A stretch of DNA of 27,980 nt. Origin: an uncultured Clostridium sp. (GTDB taxonomy: Bacteria > Bacillota > Clostridia > Lachnospirales > Lachnospiraceae). Positions within the stretch are counted from its first letter, which is position 1, and each line of letters starts with the position of its first letter. The notes below the pieces were generated by a model. That model had not been told where the DNA came from and made no database searches. It worked only from the letters and a program-made list of their open reading frames with translations. This document shows positions 1 to 7,287 of this stretch, in pieces. The DNA lies in contig UQJF01000025.1 in the NCBI GenBank assembly GCA_900541315.1, positions 1 through 27,980 on the forward strand, given 5' to 3'. The position numbers and the translations under genes are program-made.

Positions 1-92
1 CCCGTAACATGATCTTATCTGAAACAGATATGGAACGTTTAAGCGTGTGGCTTAAAGCAGCTGCCAGATCAGGTTCGGAAGAGGATTTTTTA
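1..92 (+). repeat. Long direct repeat, left copy
   Basis: Bases 1-92 match 9386-9477 in the same orientation with two substitutions (AAAGCAG against AAGGCAG, and TTCGGAA against TTCAGAA). The left copy runs off the window edge, so the true repeat may be longer. The two copies bracket the whole acid-sugar island with a period of 9385 bp. Confidence 0.9.
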
Positions 93-107
93 AGTAGAAT
101 ATGTTAA
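1..107 (+). CDS. 3' end of a small Rpn-tail-like protein (copy A, partial)
   Basis: The frame is open from the left edge of the window (first full codon at base 3) and ends in TAA at 105-107. It encodes RNMILSETDMERLSVWLKAA and a short tail ending in FLSRIC. It is almost identical to the end of the gene at 9160-9492: over the first about 90 bases I count two mismatches, and the copies diverge only in the last few codons. The sequence resembles the C-terminal tail found on Rpn/PD-(D/E)XK recombination-promoting nuclease family proteins of Lachnospiraceae. That is recognition from memory, not a search result. The N-terminal part lies outside the window, so whether this copy is intact cannot be judged. 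Confidence 0.6.
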   Translation, partial: RNMILSETDMERLSVWLKAAARSGSEEDFLSRIC

Positions 108-147
108 TATTAAAAAGGCAATTTAATTGTCAAAGATAGAAATTAAC

Positions 148-176
148 TTGTTTTTTGGTATATTAAATTATATATA
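148..176 (+). promoter_or_regulatory. Putative promoter of the Gfo/Idh/MocA gene
   Basis: TTGTTT (148-153) and TATATA (171-176) are separated by 17 bp in very AT-rich DNA, upstream of the GGAGGG ribosome binding site at 224-229. It is the best candidate between the end of the repeat and the gene. Because the region is so AT-rich, chance matches are likely. Confidence 0.4.
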
Positions 177-235
177 TTTTTTAGTAGTAGTTACATAGGA
201 AAAGGTGTAGCTATATAGAGATTGGAGGGATTTTT

Positions 236-1288
236 ATTTACCAGAGAGATTATAAAGAAAAATTAAAGATAGGCGTTATTGGCGCAGGGTCTCATATGTA
301 TCGTAATCTTCTTCCGGCACTGCACTATCTTCCAGTACATCTTACTGCGATTTGCAATCGCGGTGAAGATAAATTAAACAGGACTATTGAAGAGTATAAT
401 TGCCCTGGATATCGAACACCAAAAGAAATGTATGAAAATGAAGATTTGGATGCAGTTATTATTGCAGTTTCACCATTTATGCATCCAGAATTAGCTTGTG
501 AAGCAATGGAACATGGTGTTCATGTTTTCATTGAAAAGCCAGCAGCGCCTAATGTGACAGGTATTGATCAGATGATTAAGATATCTGAAAAGACTGGAAA
601 ATATGTGGTTGTAGGTTATAAAAAAGCTTTTATGCCGGTGACAGATAAGGCTTTAGAGATTTTAAATTGCGAAAGATATCAGGATGTGAGCAGTATTCTG
701 GCAGTGTATCCGCTGCATCTGCCGAAAGATGGAAAAAAAGCTCTTGAAGAACAGGAATTTTGCGAATGGCTGAAAAATGGCTGTCACCCATTATCTTTTA
801 TGCTTCAAATAGCAGGGAGTGTAAAAAGTGTTATTACTTTGACCAATGAAAAAGGATTTGGAATAGTACAATTAAAGTTTGAAAATGGAGTAATAGGAAA
901 CCTTCATTTGTCGGATGTATCAAAGCCGGCCCGGGATGAATATCGGATTTACGGAAATGGATGGTCTATTGATATTGAAGGAAGCGGCTGCATTGCGTTA
1001 CGAAGAGGTATTCCAAGTTATGAATATGATAATGCAGTCAGTTTTGCACCGGAAGGTTTTGATAGCGGAGATATAGTCTGGGAACCAGCGACCTGTCAGG
1101 CAAGTCCAGAGAATAAGGCATTGTTTGTTCAGGGAATGGTTCAGCAATTAAATTATTTTTGCCAGTGTGTTTTAACAAAAACACCTCCAGTCAGAGGTTC
1201 TTTGGTATTTGCACGTCAGATAACGCAGGTATTTGAAGCTGCATTAATTTCTGAAGGAAAAGAAATTTTCCTGAAAGAAAAAATTTAA
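236..1288 (+). CDS. Gfo/Idh/MocA family NAD(P)-dependent oxidoreductase, apparent ATT start
   Basis: Predicted cytoplasmic NAD(P)-dependent dehydrogenase acting on a sugar, polyol or sugar acid. The Rossmann motif GVIGAGSH (residues 13-20) and the signature EKP (100-102, Lys101 the expected catalytic lysine) are both visible. About 350 aa is usual for the family. The first in-frame ATG (296) would delete the Rossmann glycines. In-frame sequence is open back to a stop at 188-190 and holds no ATG, GTG or TTG. A good GGAGGG lies at 224-229, followed 6 nt later by ATT at 236, giving a start of I/M-YQRDYKEKLKIGVIGAG. I therefore place the start at ATT 236. A mutated ATG that weakens expression is the alternative. 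It is monocistronic and convergent with the SDR operon. Its position in the island suggests an oxidation or epimerisation step on the same substrate, but the substrate is unknown. Confidence 0.8.
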   Translation: MYQRDYKEKLKIGVIGAGSHMYRNLLPALHYLPVHLTAICNRGEDKLNRTIEEYNCPGYRTPKEMYENEDLDAVIIAVSPFMHPELACEAMEHGVHVFIEKPAAPNVTGIDQMIKISEKTGKYVVVGYKKAFMPVTDKALEILNCERYQDVSSILAVYPLHLPKDGKKALEEQEFCEWLKNGCHPLSFMLQIAGSVKSVITLTNEKGFGIVQLKFENGVIGNLHLSDVSKPARDEYRIYGNGWSIDIEGSGCIALRRGIPSYEYDNAVSFAPEGFDSGDIVWEPATCQASPENKALFVQGMVQQLNYFCQCVLTKTPPVRGSLVFARQITQVFEAALISEGKEIFLKEKI

Positions 1289-1303
1289 TAGTTCATAATA
1301 TAA

Positions 1304-1338
1304 AAGGCTGTTGCATAGATGTAGAATGCAGCAGCCTT
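1304..1338 (-). terminator. Hairpin terminator at the end of the TRAP/SDR operon
   Basis: AAGGCTGTTGCAT (1304-1316) pairs with ATGCAGCAGCCTT (1326-1338), with one G-U wobble and a 9-nt loop. Read on the minus strand, the stem is followed by TTTTATATT, so it mainly serves the leftward operon. Read on the plus strand it is followed by A-rich DNA, so it would stop the Gfo/Idh transcript less well. Confidence 0.65.
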
Positions 1339-1352
1339 AAAAAAGAAAAAAT

Positions 1353-2108
1353 TTACATTGTTACCCCGCCATCAATGGCGATATTTGCTCCAATCATATA
1401 GCTTGCAGCATCGTCCGCAGCAAAAAGAATAGCTTCTGCGATTTCTTTTGGTGTTCCAAGCGTGTTAATGGGCTGTCGTGCACAAAATTGTTTTTGAGCT
1501 TCTTCGGGATCGGGAGAGTGTGCAATGCGGCTTTCTAAAGATGGTGTTAAGGTAGTTCCGGGAGAAACACAGTTTACCCGGATATTATCATGACATAATT
1601 CCAGTGCCATAGCACGGGTCATGGCAGTTACAGCACCTTTGCTGGCAGAGTAAGCCAGGCGGTTTACATGACCTTTAGAAGCAGCTACGGAAGAAACGTT
1701 TACAATGGTTCCTTTTCCCTGTTTTTTCATAACTTCAACAGCTTTTTGAGACATTAGGAAAGTGCCTATAACATTAACATCCAGAGTTCGGTGGAAATCT
1801 GCAAGGCTGGTATTATCAATGGTTCCTCCGAGTACAATGCCAGCGTTATTGATTAAAATGTCCAGACGACCAAACTGTTCTAAGGTTTTATTAATAATAT
1901 GTGATGCTGTTTCCGGATCTGATATATCGCCTTGTATGAAAATGCTTTTAAAGCCTTTTTGAGTTAGTTGCTCGGTAACTGCTTTGGCGGAGTTACTGAC
2001 AGAATTGCAGACAACAAATGCTCCTTCTTCGCAGAAACGTAGGGCTGTAGCGGCTCCTATTCCGGCTCCGGCACCAGTAACGATAACTATTTTATTTTTA
2101 AAACGCAT
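1353..2108 (-). CDS. SDR-family oxidoreductase (island SDR 1)
   Basis: Classical short-chain dehydrogenase/reductase of 251 aa, predicted to interconvert a hydroxyl and a keto group with NAD(P)(H) in the cytoplasm. Visible motifs are the cofactor-binding TGAGAGIG (11-18), D61, NNAG (87-90), the catalytic Ser in VNVSS (around 140), Tyr153 and Lys157 (YSASK), and a C-terminal IDGG. Length and motif order match FabG/gluconate-5-dehydrogenase-like enzymes. It is last in the leftward operon, starting 12 bp after the epimerase stop, behind a good AAGGAG site. With TRAP uptake genes upstream, a role in sugar-acid or ketose reduction or oxidation is more likely than fatty-acid synthesis. The exact substrate cannot be read from sequence. 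Confidence 0.9.
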   Translation of the reverse strand: MRFKNKIVIVTGAGAGIGAATALRFCEEGAFVVCNSVSNSAKAVTEQLTQKGFKSIFIQGDISDPETASHIINKTLEQFGRLDILINNAGIVLGGTIDNTSLADFHRTLDVNVIGTFLMSQKAVEVMKKQGKGTIVNVSSVAASKGHVNRLAYSASKGAVTAMTRAMALELCHDNIRVNCVSPGTTLTPSLESRIAHSPDPEEAQKQFCARQPINTLGTPKEIAEAILFAADDAASYMIGANIAIDGGVTM

Positions 2109-2120
2109 ATTTTCTCCTTA

Positions 2121-2801
2121 TTAGTATTCACGTACTCTGTTTATGCATGTGGCATAATCATCTTTCTGGAAGAATAGTTCCTGCTTTCCGAGAACATATC
2201 CTTCAATACCACAGTTGTGGTATAGATCAGAAATCACTTCTTTTGTTGCACCACCATCCAAAACCAGGTGATAGTTTAGATTGTGATCAATGCGGTATTG
2301 GTTCAAATCTGCAAATTTTTGACGGGTGTAAGGCATAAAAGTGCGGCCTGCAAACCCAGGATTAACACCCATGACCATAACATAATCAACGATAGGCAGC
2401 ATGTTTTTTACAGATTCTAAGGAGGTGCAGGGATTTAATACCAGACCGGGCATTTTTCCAAGAAGCTGGATCTGCTCCAAAGTAGCAGAAGGTACAAGCT
2501 CGGATTCTGGGTGAATGTAAATAATATCTGCTCCAGCATCTGCTATCATTTTCAGGTAACGATGAGGCTGCATGACCATCATATGGCAATCAATCAGCTT
2601 TTTGCCGCCCTTATCGGTAATGCGTCGGATCATATCTAACTCCCGTACAGACATAGCGAAGTTAGGAACAAAAGTCCCATCCATAATATCTACATGGTAG
2701 ATGTCCATATCCGTAGCATCTAATTTTTCAATTTCTTCCCGGATATTATCAATAGCAAGATTTAATATAGATGGGCATAAAATTTTGCGTGATTCACTCA
2801 T
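2121..2801 (-). CDS. Ribulose-phosphate 3-epimerase family protein
   Basis: TIM-barrel epimerase of 226 aa, like ribulose-5-phosphate or allulose-6-phosphate 3-epimerases. The family's key residues are present: Ser11 in CPSIL, His36 and Asp38 in YHVDIMDGTF, His73 in DCHMMV, the MGVNPGFAG phosphate-region loop (144-152), and Asp182 in LDGG. His36, Asp38, His73 and Asp182 would bind the metal, and the two aspartates act as acid/base. It lies between the TRAP large permease (19 bp) and SDR 1 (12 bp), with GGAGG before the ATG. Its presence in a peripheral sugar operon suggests a specialised ketose-phosphate substrate rather than the pentose-phosphate housekeeping enzyme. No kinase to make such a phosphate is seen nearby. 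Confidence 0.88.
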   Translation of the reverse strand: MSESRKILCPSILNLAIDNIREEIEKLDATDMDIYHVDIMDGTFVPNFAMSVRELDMIRRITDKGGKKLIDCHMMVMQPHRYLKMIADAGADIIYIHPESELVPSATLEQIQLLGKMPGLVLNPCTSLESVKNMLPIVDYVMVMGVNPGFAGRTFMPYTRQKFADLNQYRIDHNLNYHLVLDGGATKEVISDLYHNCGIEGYVLGKQELFFQKDDYATCINRVREY

Positions 2802-2820
2802 ATTTATCCTCCAGTTTCAA

Positions 2821-4101
2821 TTAGCCATACATTAAGTTAGGAATAAACATTACCAGATTTGGGAAAAGTACTAAAATTGCGGATTCAACTAAAACTAGAA
2901 TAATCCATGGGATGCAGGCTTTGATGTAGTCATCTAGTTTAATATCCAGGATACCGCATACGGTATACATAGCCATTCCAACTGGTGGAGTCATGTTACC
3001 CATGGTGACAACTGTACACAGAACCATACCAAATACGACAGGATCGATGCCAAAACTCTGGACCATAGGAAGAAGAATCGGTGTTGTTAAAAGGATAATA
3101 ACAGATCCTTCCATAAACATTCCGGCAACTACAAGAAGGAGAACGATCAAAGCCATTACTACTAATGGGCTGGAAGTAAAGCTCATAACTGCAGTTGTGA
3201 ATTTTTGTGGAAGTTTATCAATAGGGATTCCATATCCAAATACACCTGACATGGACATCATAAACATAATGGAACCGATATCGATAATGGAGTTCTTCAT
3301 TGTTTTGAAGAGTACTTCTTTTGTCAGCTTTTTATAGATAAATACACCTACAAAAATAGCATATACGCAAGCAAAGGAGCCAACTTCAGTAGAAGTGAAA
3401 AGTCCTAAGCGGATACCTACTAAAAGGATTAATGGGAAAATAACAGCCCAGATACATTCACGTAATAAAATGATGATCTCTTTTGCGGATGCCCGCTTGG
3501 CAGATGCTGGTTTTAAACCATATTTTTTAGATGCAATGGCAACCATGATCATCATAATAATCATCATTAACAGGCCTACATAAATACCTGCTGCAAACAG
3601 ACGACCAATGGAAACATTTCCGACTGTTCCATACGTGATCAGACCAACACCTGGTGGGATAGTAGCTGTAATGAGGGCGGTAAAAGCAATAACACAGCCG
3701 GTGAAGCCTTTTGGATATCCCTGTTTTATCATGTCAGGACCAAGAACGCGGGCTTCCATAGCAGCATCTGCATTTGCAGAACCGGAAACGCCGCCCATAA
3801 GAGTGGAAAGAACAACGCTTACCTGCGCAAGTCCGCCGTTCATGTGCCCGGTAAGAGCCATCGCAAGCTGAATCAGTTTTTCTGTAATTCCAGAGGCATT
3901 CATAAGATTGCCTGCAAAAATAAAAAGAGGAACTGCTAATAATGTAACATTTTGTACCTGCGTAACAGGAAGCTGAGGAACTGTTGTAAGGGGGATTTCA
4001 GGATGCTGGAAAAAATACAGCAGACCGGAAAAAAATACGGAAAACCCCACAGGAAGCCCCAGAAACAGTAAGACAACAAATGCAATAAATACGAGTATCA
4101 T
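2821..4101 (-). CDS. TRAP transporter large permease (DctM-like)
   Basis: Hydrophobic 426-aa protein of the DctM/TRAP-T large-subunit family, the channel half of a tripartite ATP-independent transporter that uses an ion gradient to import organic acids. Many transmembrane segments are visible, and the order with the small subunit (24 bp upstream) and the binding protein is the standard TRAP arrangement. Typical stretches include FIFAGNLMNASGITEKLIQL, the GVSGSANADAA segment, and TPPVGMAMYT near the C-terminus. Length is normal for the family. An AAGGAG site precedes the ATG. The substrate is probably the carboxylate handled by the adjacent dehydratase. Confidence 0.93.
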   Translation of the reverse strand: MILVFIAFVVLLFLGLPVGFSVFFSGLLYFFQHPEIPLTTVPQLPVTQVQNVTLLAVPLFIFAGNLMNASGITEKLIQLAMALTGHMNGGLAQVSVVLSTLMGGVSGSANADAAMEARVLGPDMIKQGYPKGFTGCVIAFTALITATIPPGVGLITYGTVGNVSIGRLFAAGIYVGLLMMIIMMIMVAIASKKYGLKPASAKRASAKEIIILLRECIWAVIFPLILLVGIRLGLFTSTEVGSFACVYAIFVGVFIYKKLTKEVLFKTMKNSIIDIGSIMFMMSMSGVFGYGIPIDKLPQKFTTAVMSFTSSPLVVMALIVLLLVVAGMFMEGSVIILLTTPILLPMVQSFGIDPVVFGMVLCTVVTMGNMTPPVGMAMYTVCGILDIKLDDYIKACIPWIILVLVESAILVLFPNLVMFIPNLMYG

Positions 4102-4125
4102 AGGTCGGTCTCCTTTCTGGTTGTT

Positions 4126-4611
4126 TTACATTTCTTCGTTGAGTACTTCATGTTTTACATAACGGAAGTACAGATGCCGCAGTTCATTGATCATCATCAT
4201 AATCATGCTGCATGGAAGACTGGCAGATACAAAGCTGTAGCTCAACCATGGAATTGCCTGAAATACACGGGCACGAGAAGCAACTACAGATTTCATGCCA
4301 TAGAAAAATAAAAAGGCAATAGAAAAAAGAATGATAGCGTGTACCAGTAATTCGCATGAAAATTGAAGAAATTTTGGTAATCTGGCAGTCAGGATATCGA
4401 CTACAACATGCCGTTTGATGCGGAATACAATATCTGCACTGGTAAAGGTACTCCAGGCAAAAAGCATCAGTGCTAAATCATTTCCCCAACGTATCGGGTG
4501 ACCTGCAGTTCTTAAAATAGCAGCAATGAAAATAATGGATACGCTTGCTCCGAGGAGAATCATGGCAAAAAGTACTTCTATGTCACATATGCGTCTATAA
4601 AATCGGTTCAA
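4126..4611 (-). CDS. TRAP transporter small permease (DctQ-like), TTG start
   Basis: Small membrane subunit of the TRAP transporter, about 161 aa with four predicted transmembrane helices; the cytoplasmic-side sequence RIKRHVVVDIL is typical of DctQ. A longer frame begins at an ATG at 4668, but that start lies inside a hairpin and has no ribosome binding site. A perfect AGGAGG (plus coordinates 4619-4624) sits 7 nt before a TTG at 4611, giving L/M-NRFYRRICDIEV, the usual DctQ N-terminus length. I therefore choose TTG 4611. The rare start and the hairpin before it would both keep permease levels below those of the binding protein. Confidence 0.85.
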   Translation of the reverse strand: MNRFYRRICDIEVLFAMILLGASVSIIFIAAILRTAGHPIRWGNDLALMLFAWSTFTSADIVFRIKRHVVVDILTARLPKFLQFSCELLVHAIILFSIAFLFFYGMKSVVASRARVFQAIPWLSYSFVSASLPCSMIMMMINELRHLYFRYVKHEVLNEEM

Positions 4612-4631
4612 AGATTTGCCTCCTATCTGAT

Positions 4632-4693
4632 AAAAAGAAACTGCTACACGGTAGCACATCACCTGCAAAGGCAGATGCTTACCAGTGCAGCAG
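4632..4693 (-). terminator. Intra-operon attenuator hairpin between dctP-like and dctQ-like genes
   Basis: On the minus strand, CTGCTGCACTGGTAAGCA (4693-4676) pairs with TGCTACCGTGTAGCAG (4656-4641), with small bulges, enclosing an inner CTGC-CTTT-GCAG hairpin. It is followed by TTTCTTTTTA (4640-4631). This is a terminator-like structure placed after the binding-protein gene, expected to let only part of the transcripts continue into the permease genes. Confidence 0.65.
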
Positions 4694-4706
4694 CCCTGTT
4701 TATGTA

Positions 4707-5807
4707 TTATTTTTTGCCGATATCGTTGTAAACAGCTTTTCTTACCTCAGAAAGGTTTAAAGCATCATAAGCTTTCTGGCTGTTTGCCTTGAAGGCTTCC
4801 ATATCCAGTTCATCTGGTCCGATTACAGTGATACCGGAATCGATCATAGCCTGCTTGCTGCTTGCAGTCTGTTCTGCCAGCGCATTGGTAAGTTCTTCAC
4901 CGAATTTGTTGCATTCATCAACAAAAATCTTCTGATATTCTTCTGGAAGAGAATCCATCCAGCTCTGACTGACAATCATGGTATTGATTGCAAAGAAATG
5001 TCCTGTTTCAATGACATATTTGCAAACTTCGTGGATCTTTAAGTTGAGAGCATTGTTATAAGGAAGTTCACATCCGTCTACAACCTTTGTTTGGATACCA
5101 GTATAAACTTCACCTAAACTCAGTGCAGCAGCAGTACAGCCTAAGCTGTTTACAGATTCAACCCAGATAGGAGCAGGAGCGGTACGGATCATGAGTCCTT
5201 TTAAATCATCTGGTTTATAAGCTGGTTTATTGGTGAACAGATGTCTTGGTCCCTGATCCCAGTCCCAGGCGATATTGCAGATATTATATTCATCAGCTAA
5301 CTGCTTATTTAAGTCCTTGATGGTCTGAGAATCTCTTAAAGCAAAGGCTTCTTCCTGATTATCGATAAAATATGCGGCATTACATACGGATAAATCATTT
5401 ACATAAGAACCGAGTCTTGCAAAGTCTGTTTGCCATCCCATGTTTGCACCCTGACGGATCTGTTCTATTACGTCCTCTTCAGTACCTAGCTGAGCATTTG
5501 CGTAGACTTCAATCTCAACAGCGCCATTGGTTTTCTCGCGTACTGAATCAGCCCATTTCTCCATATAAATATGTGGAAGATCCTGTTCTGTCAGTGTGTG
5601 TCCAAATCGGAGAACGTATTTGGCATCGCCACTTGGTGCTGCATTTTCGGCAGAAGATTCCTCTTTAACGGCTTCTGTTGCTGCATCTGTTTTGGCATCT
5701 GCGGGTGCTGCTGTAGTAGCTGTTGTTTTTGCACCTCCTGCACAACCGACCAGTGAAAGTGCCAGAATAGTTGCTAAAGCTGTTGTTCCTAAGTTTCTTT
5801 TTTTCAT
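4707..5807 (-). CDS. TRAP transporter solute-binding lipoprotein (DctP-like)
   Basis: Extracytoplasmic binding protein of the TRAP transporter, about 366 aa. It has a short Lys-rich N-terminus, a hydrophobic segment and the lipobox LVGC (lipidated Cys22), then an Ala/Thr/Glu-rich linker to about residue 60, and then the mature DctP fold. The segment GLMIRTAPAP holds an arginine (about residue 208), the position that normally salt-bridges the ligand carboxylate, so an acidic ligand is expected. The start is ATG 5807, 8 nt after GGAGG. The TTG two codons upstream is only 2 nt from GGAGG and is rejected. First gene of the leftward operon, transcribed from the promoter at 5869-5896. Confidence 0.92.
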   Translation of the reverse strand: MKKRNLGTTALATILALSLVGCAGGAKTTATTAAPADAKTDAATEAVKEESSAENAAPSGDAKYVLRFGHTLTEQDLPHIYMEKWADSVREKTNGAVEIEVYANAQLGTEEDVIEQIRQGANMGWQTDFARLGSYVNDLSVCNAAYFIDNQEEAFALRDSQTIKDLNKQLADEYNICNIAWDWDQGPRHLFTNKPAYKPDDLKGLMIRTAPAPIWVESVNSLGCTAAALSLGEVYTGIQTKVVDGCELPYNNALNLKIHEVCKYVIETGHFFAINTMIVSQSWMDSLPEEYQKIFVDECNKFGEELTNALAEQTASSKQAMIDSGITVIGPDELDMEAFKANSQKAYDALNLSEVRKAVYNDIGKK

Positions 5808-5844
5808 TTGCAATTCCTCCTATAATTGTGTGATTCATCCCATG

Positions 5845-5860
5845 TATTGTCGACTAATGC
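5845..5860. promoter_or_regulatory. Candidate operator just downstream of the leftward TRAP promoter
   Basis: The sequence TATTGTCGACTAATGC contains the T-GT-CG-AC-A symmetric core TTGTCGACTA (5847-5856), which fits the general TnGT(n)ACnA pattern of GntR/FadR-type operators. It is preceded by CCCATG. A related string, CCCATGTGTATTGTC...GACTAATG, occurs at 6095-6125 beside the opposite promoter. It lies at about +1 to +15 of the leftward transcript, where binding would repress. The GntR assignment is inference; no regulator gene is present in the window near the island. Confidence 0.45.
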
Positions 5861-5868
5861 ATATTGGC

Positions 5869-5896
5869 ATTATATACTATTTTTTTTATATTTCAA
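5869..5896 (-). promoter_or_regulatory. Promoter of the TRAP operon
   Basis: On the minus strand, TTGAAA (5896-5891), a 16-bp spacer and a consensus TATAAT (5874-5869) lie about 60 bp upstream of the binding-protein start, giving a predicted start of transcription near 5862. Confidence 0.6.
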
Positions 5897-6033
5897 TAGA
5901 TTTTATACGATTTAACTACATAATATAAAAAAATAATGTTGAAAAACCAAATTGACTTCTAAAAAATGATAAAATATCAATTCAAACGACAAAGAATACA
6001 GGACTAAATACACAATTTCATCCCATGTTTACG

Positions 6034-6063
6034 TTGACGGTACTGATTTTAATAGTGTATAAT
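6034..6063 (+). promoter_or_regulatory. Promoter of the dehydratase operon
   Basis: TTGACG (6034-6039), an 18-bp spacer and a perfect TATAAT (6058-6063). A CCCATG string sits just upstream (6022-6027), and the fuller CCCATGTGTATTGTC element lies about 30 bp downstream of the predicted start, so this promoter is probably controlled by the same factor as the divergent one. Confidence 0.65.
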
Positions 6064-6094
6064 TCAAATTAAGAAAAACTCTTTTTAATGCTTT

Positions 6095-6125
6095 CCCATG
6101 TGTATTGTCTAATGCTGGACTAATG
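6095..6125. promoter_or_regulatory. Candidate operator in the leader of the dehydratase operon
   Basis: It begins CCCATGTGTATTGTC and ends GACTAATG, with CTAATG repeated at an 11-bp interval (6109-6114 and 6120-6125), about one DNA turn. The half-sites TTGTC (6105-6109) and GACTAA (6118-6123) are the same as those of the 5845-5860 element, but here separated by 8 bp. It lies between the predicted start of transcription and the ribosome binding site, so it could act as a roadblock. Confidence 0.45.
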
Positions 6126-6163
6126 TGTGTTTAAACAAAAGAAATATTCAAGGAGAACAAGAT

Positions 6164-7255
6164 ATGACGGAATTGGGAATTGTAAAAGCGGAGTTTTATA
6201 GAGCAGTATCTAAAATCAGTAAACCGATTGCTGATTCAACACATACGATCAGCAAAATTGCCTTTTATGTTATGGAGATCACATTGAGAAACGGGGTAAA
6301 AGGACAAGGGTATCTTTTGAGTTTTCATTATTCGCCCAATGCGATTGAAGGGGCATTAAAGGATATTTGTAACTTTTTACGGGAGAATGAATATGAAACT
6401 TATGAAACCGTACGTATGAAACAAGATTGGGATAAGGAAGCAGAATATTTTGGAAATACGGGATTGAACAACTGTGCAGTTGCTGCTGCCAACATTGCAA
6501 TGTGGGATGCATGGGGACATGCGCTGAATATGCCGGTATGGAAGATTTTAGGTTCAAATGCAAAAAAGATTCCTGTATATGGAAGTGGTGGTTGGATCAG
6601 TTATACAGATGAAGAATTATTAGAAGAGGTTTTAGATTATAAAGGGAGAGGATTTACAGCTGTAAAGATCAAGGTGGGGCACCCGGATGGAATAGAAAGG
6701 GATTTGCATCGCCTTTCTATCTGCAGAGAGAAGTTGGGAGATAGTGTGAAGATCATGATGGATGCGAATCAGGGAATGGATGTTCCTTCGGCATTAAAGT
6801 TGGCTGAGCAGGCAAAAAAAATAGGCATTCATTGGTTTGAAGAACCGGTAACGCATACTGATTTTGCAGGCTATGAACTGTTACGCAGCAAATGCGGAAT
6901 TGCACTTGCCATGGGAGAAAGAGAGTACGATTGTGAAGCGTTAAAGCATCTTATTGAAAGAAATGCTTTAGATCTTTGGCAGCCGGATATTGTGCGTTTG
7001 GGTGGCGTAGAGGAATGGCTTAATTCAGCTAAACTTGCAGAAAGTTACAAACTTCCAGTGCTGCCTCATTATTATAAAGATTACGATGTTCCGTTATTAT
7101 GTACGATCCGTCATCCTTATGGTGCAGAATCTTTTGACTGGATTGATGGAATTATTGACAATACTATGAGAATTGAAAATGGATATGCATATCCAAGAGA
7201 GACTTCGGGCTGGGGATTTACATTCAAAGAAGAATTTTTAGAGAAAGTGGATTAG
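6164..7255 (+). CDS. Enolase-superfamily (mandelate racemase subgroup) acid-sugar dehydratase
   Basis: Mandelate racemase/muconate lactonizing enzyme family protein of 363 aa, predicted to abstract a proton alpha to a carboxylate, most likely dehydrating an aldonic or uronic acid to a 2-keto-3-deoxy acid. The full mandelate-racemase set appears present: K168-x-K170 (AVKIKVGH), metal ligands D200, E226 (WFEEP) and E252 (GERE), the D275/H302 dyad (QPDIV and LPHYYKD), and E322. The KxK plus His-Asp combination is typical of the MR subgroup acid-sugar dehydratases. The start is ATG 6164, 8 nt after AGGAG; a possible upstream start at 6125 lies in the operator region and is rejected. First gene of the rightward operon. 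Exact substrate unassigned; a racemase or epimerase activity is also possible. Confidence 0.9.
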   Translation: MTELGIVKAEFYRAVSKISKPIADSTHTISKIAFYVMEITLRNGVKGQGYLLSFHYSPNAIEGALKDICNFLRENEYETYETVRMKQDWDKEAEYFGNTGLNNCAVAAANIAMWDAWGHALNMPVWKILGSNAKKIPVYGSGGWISYTDEELLEEVLDYKGRGFTAVKIKVGHPDGIERDLHRLSICREKLGDSVKIMMDANQGMDVPSALKLAEQAKKIGIHWFEEPVTHTDFAGYELLRSKCGIALAMGEREYDCEALKHLIERNALDLWQPDIVRLGGVEEWLNSAKLAESYKLPVLPHYYKDYDVPLLCTIRHPYGAESFDWIDGIIDNTMRIENGYAYPRETSGWGFTFKEEFLEKVD

Positions 7256-7287
7256 GCATATCAGTTGCCAGATAGGAGGCTGCTATT

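Noticed and set aside
3608..3871. Open frames on the plus strand inside the TRAP large permease gene (also 2993-3337)
   Set aside because: They are antisense to a clear DctM-family gene, have no ribosome binding site and no family resemblance.
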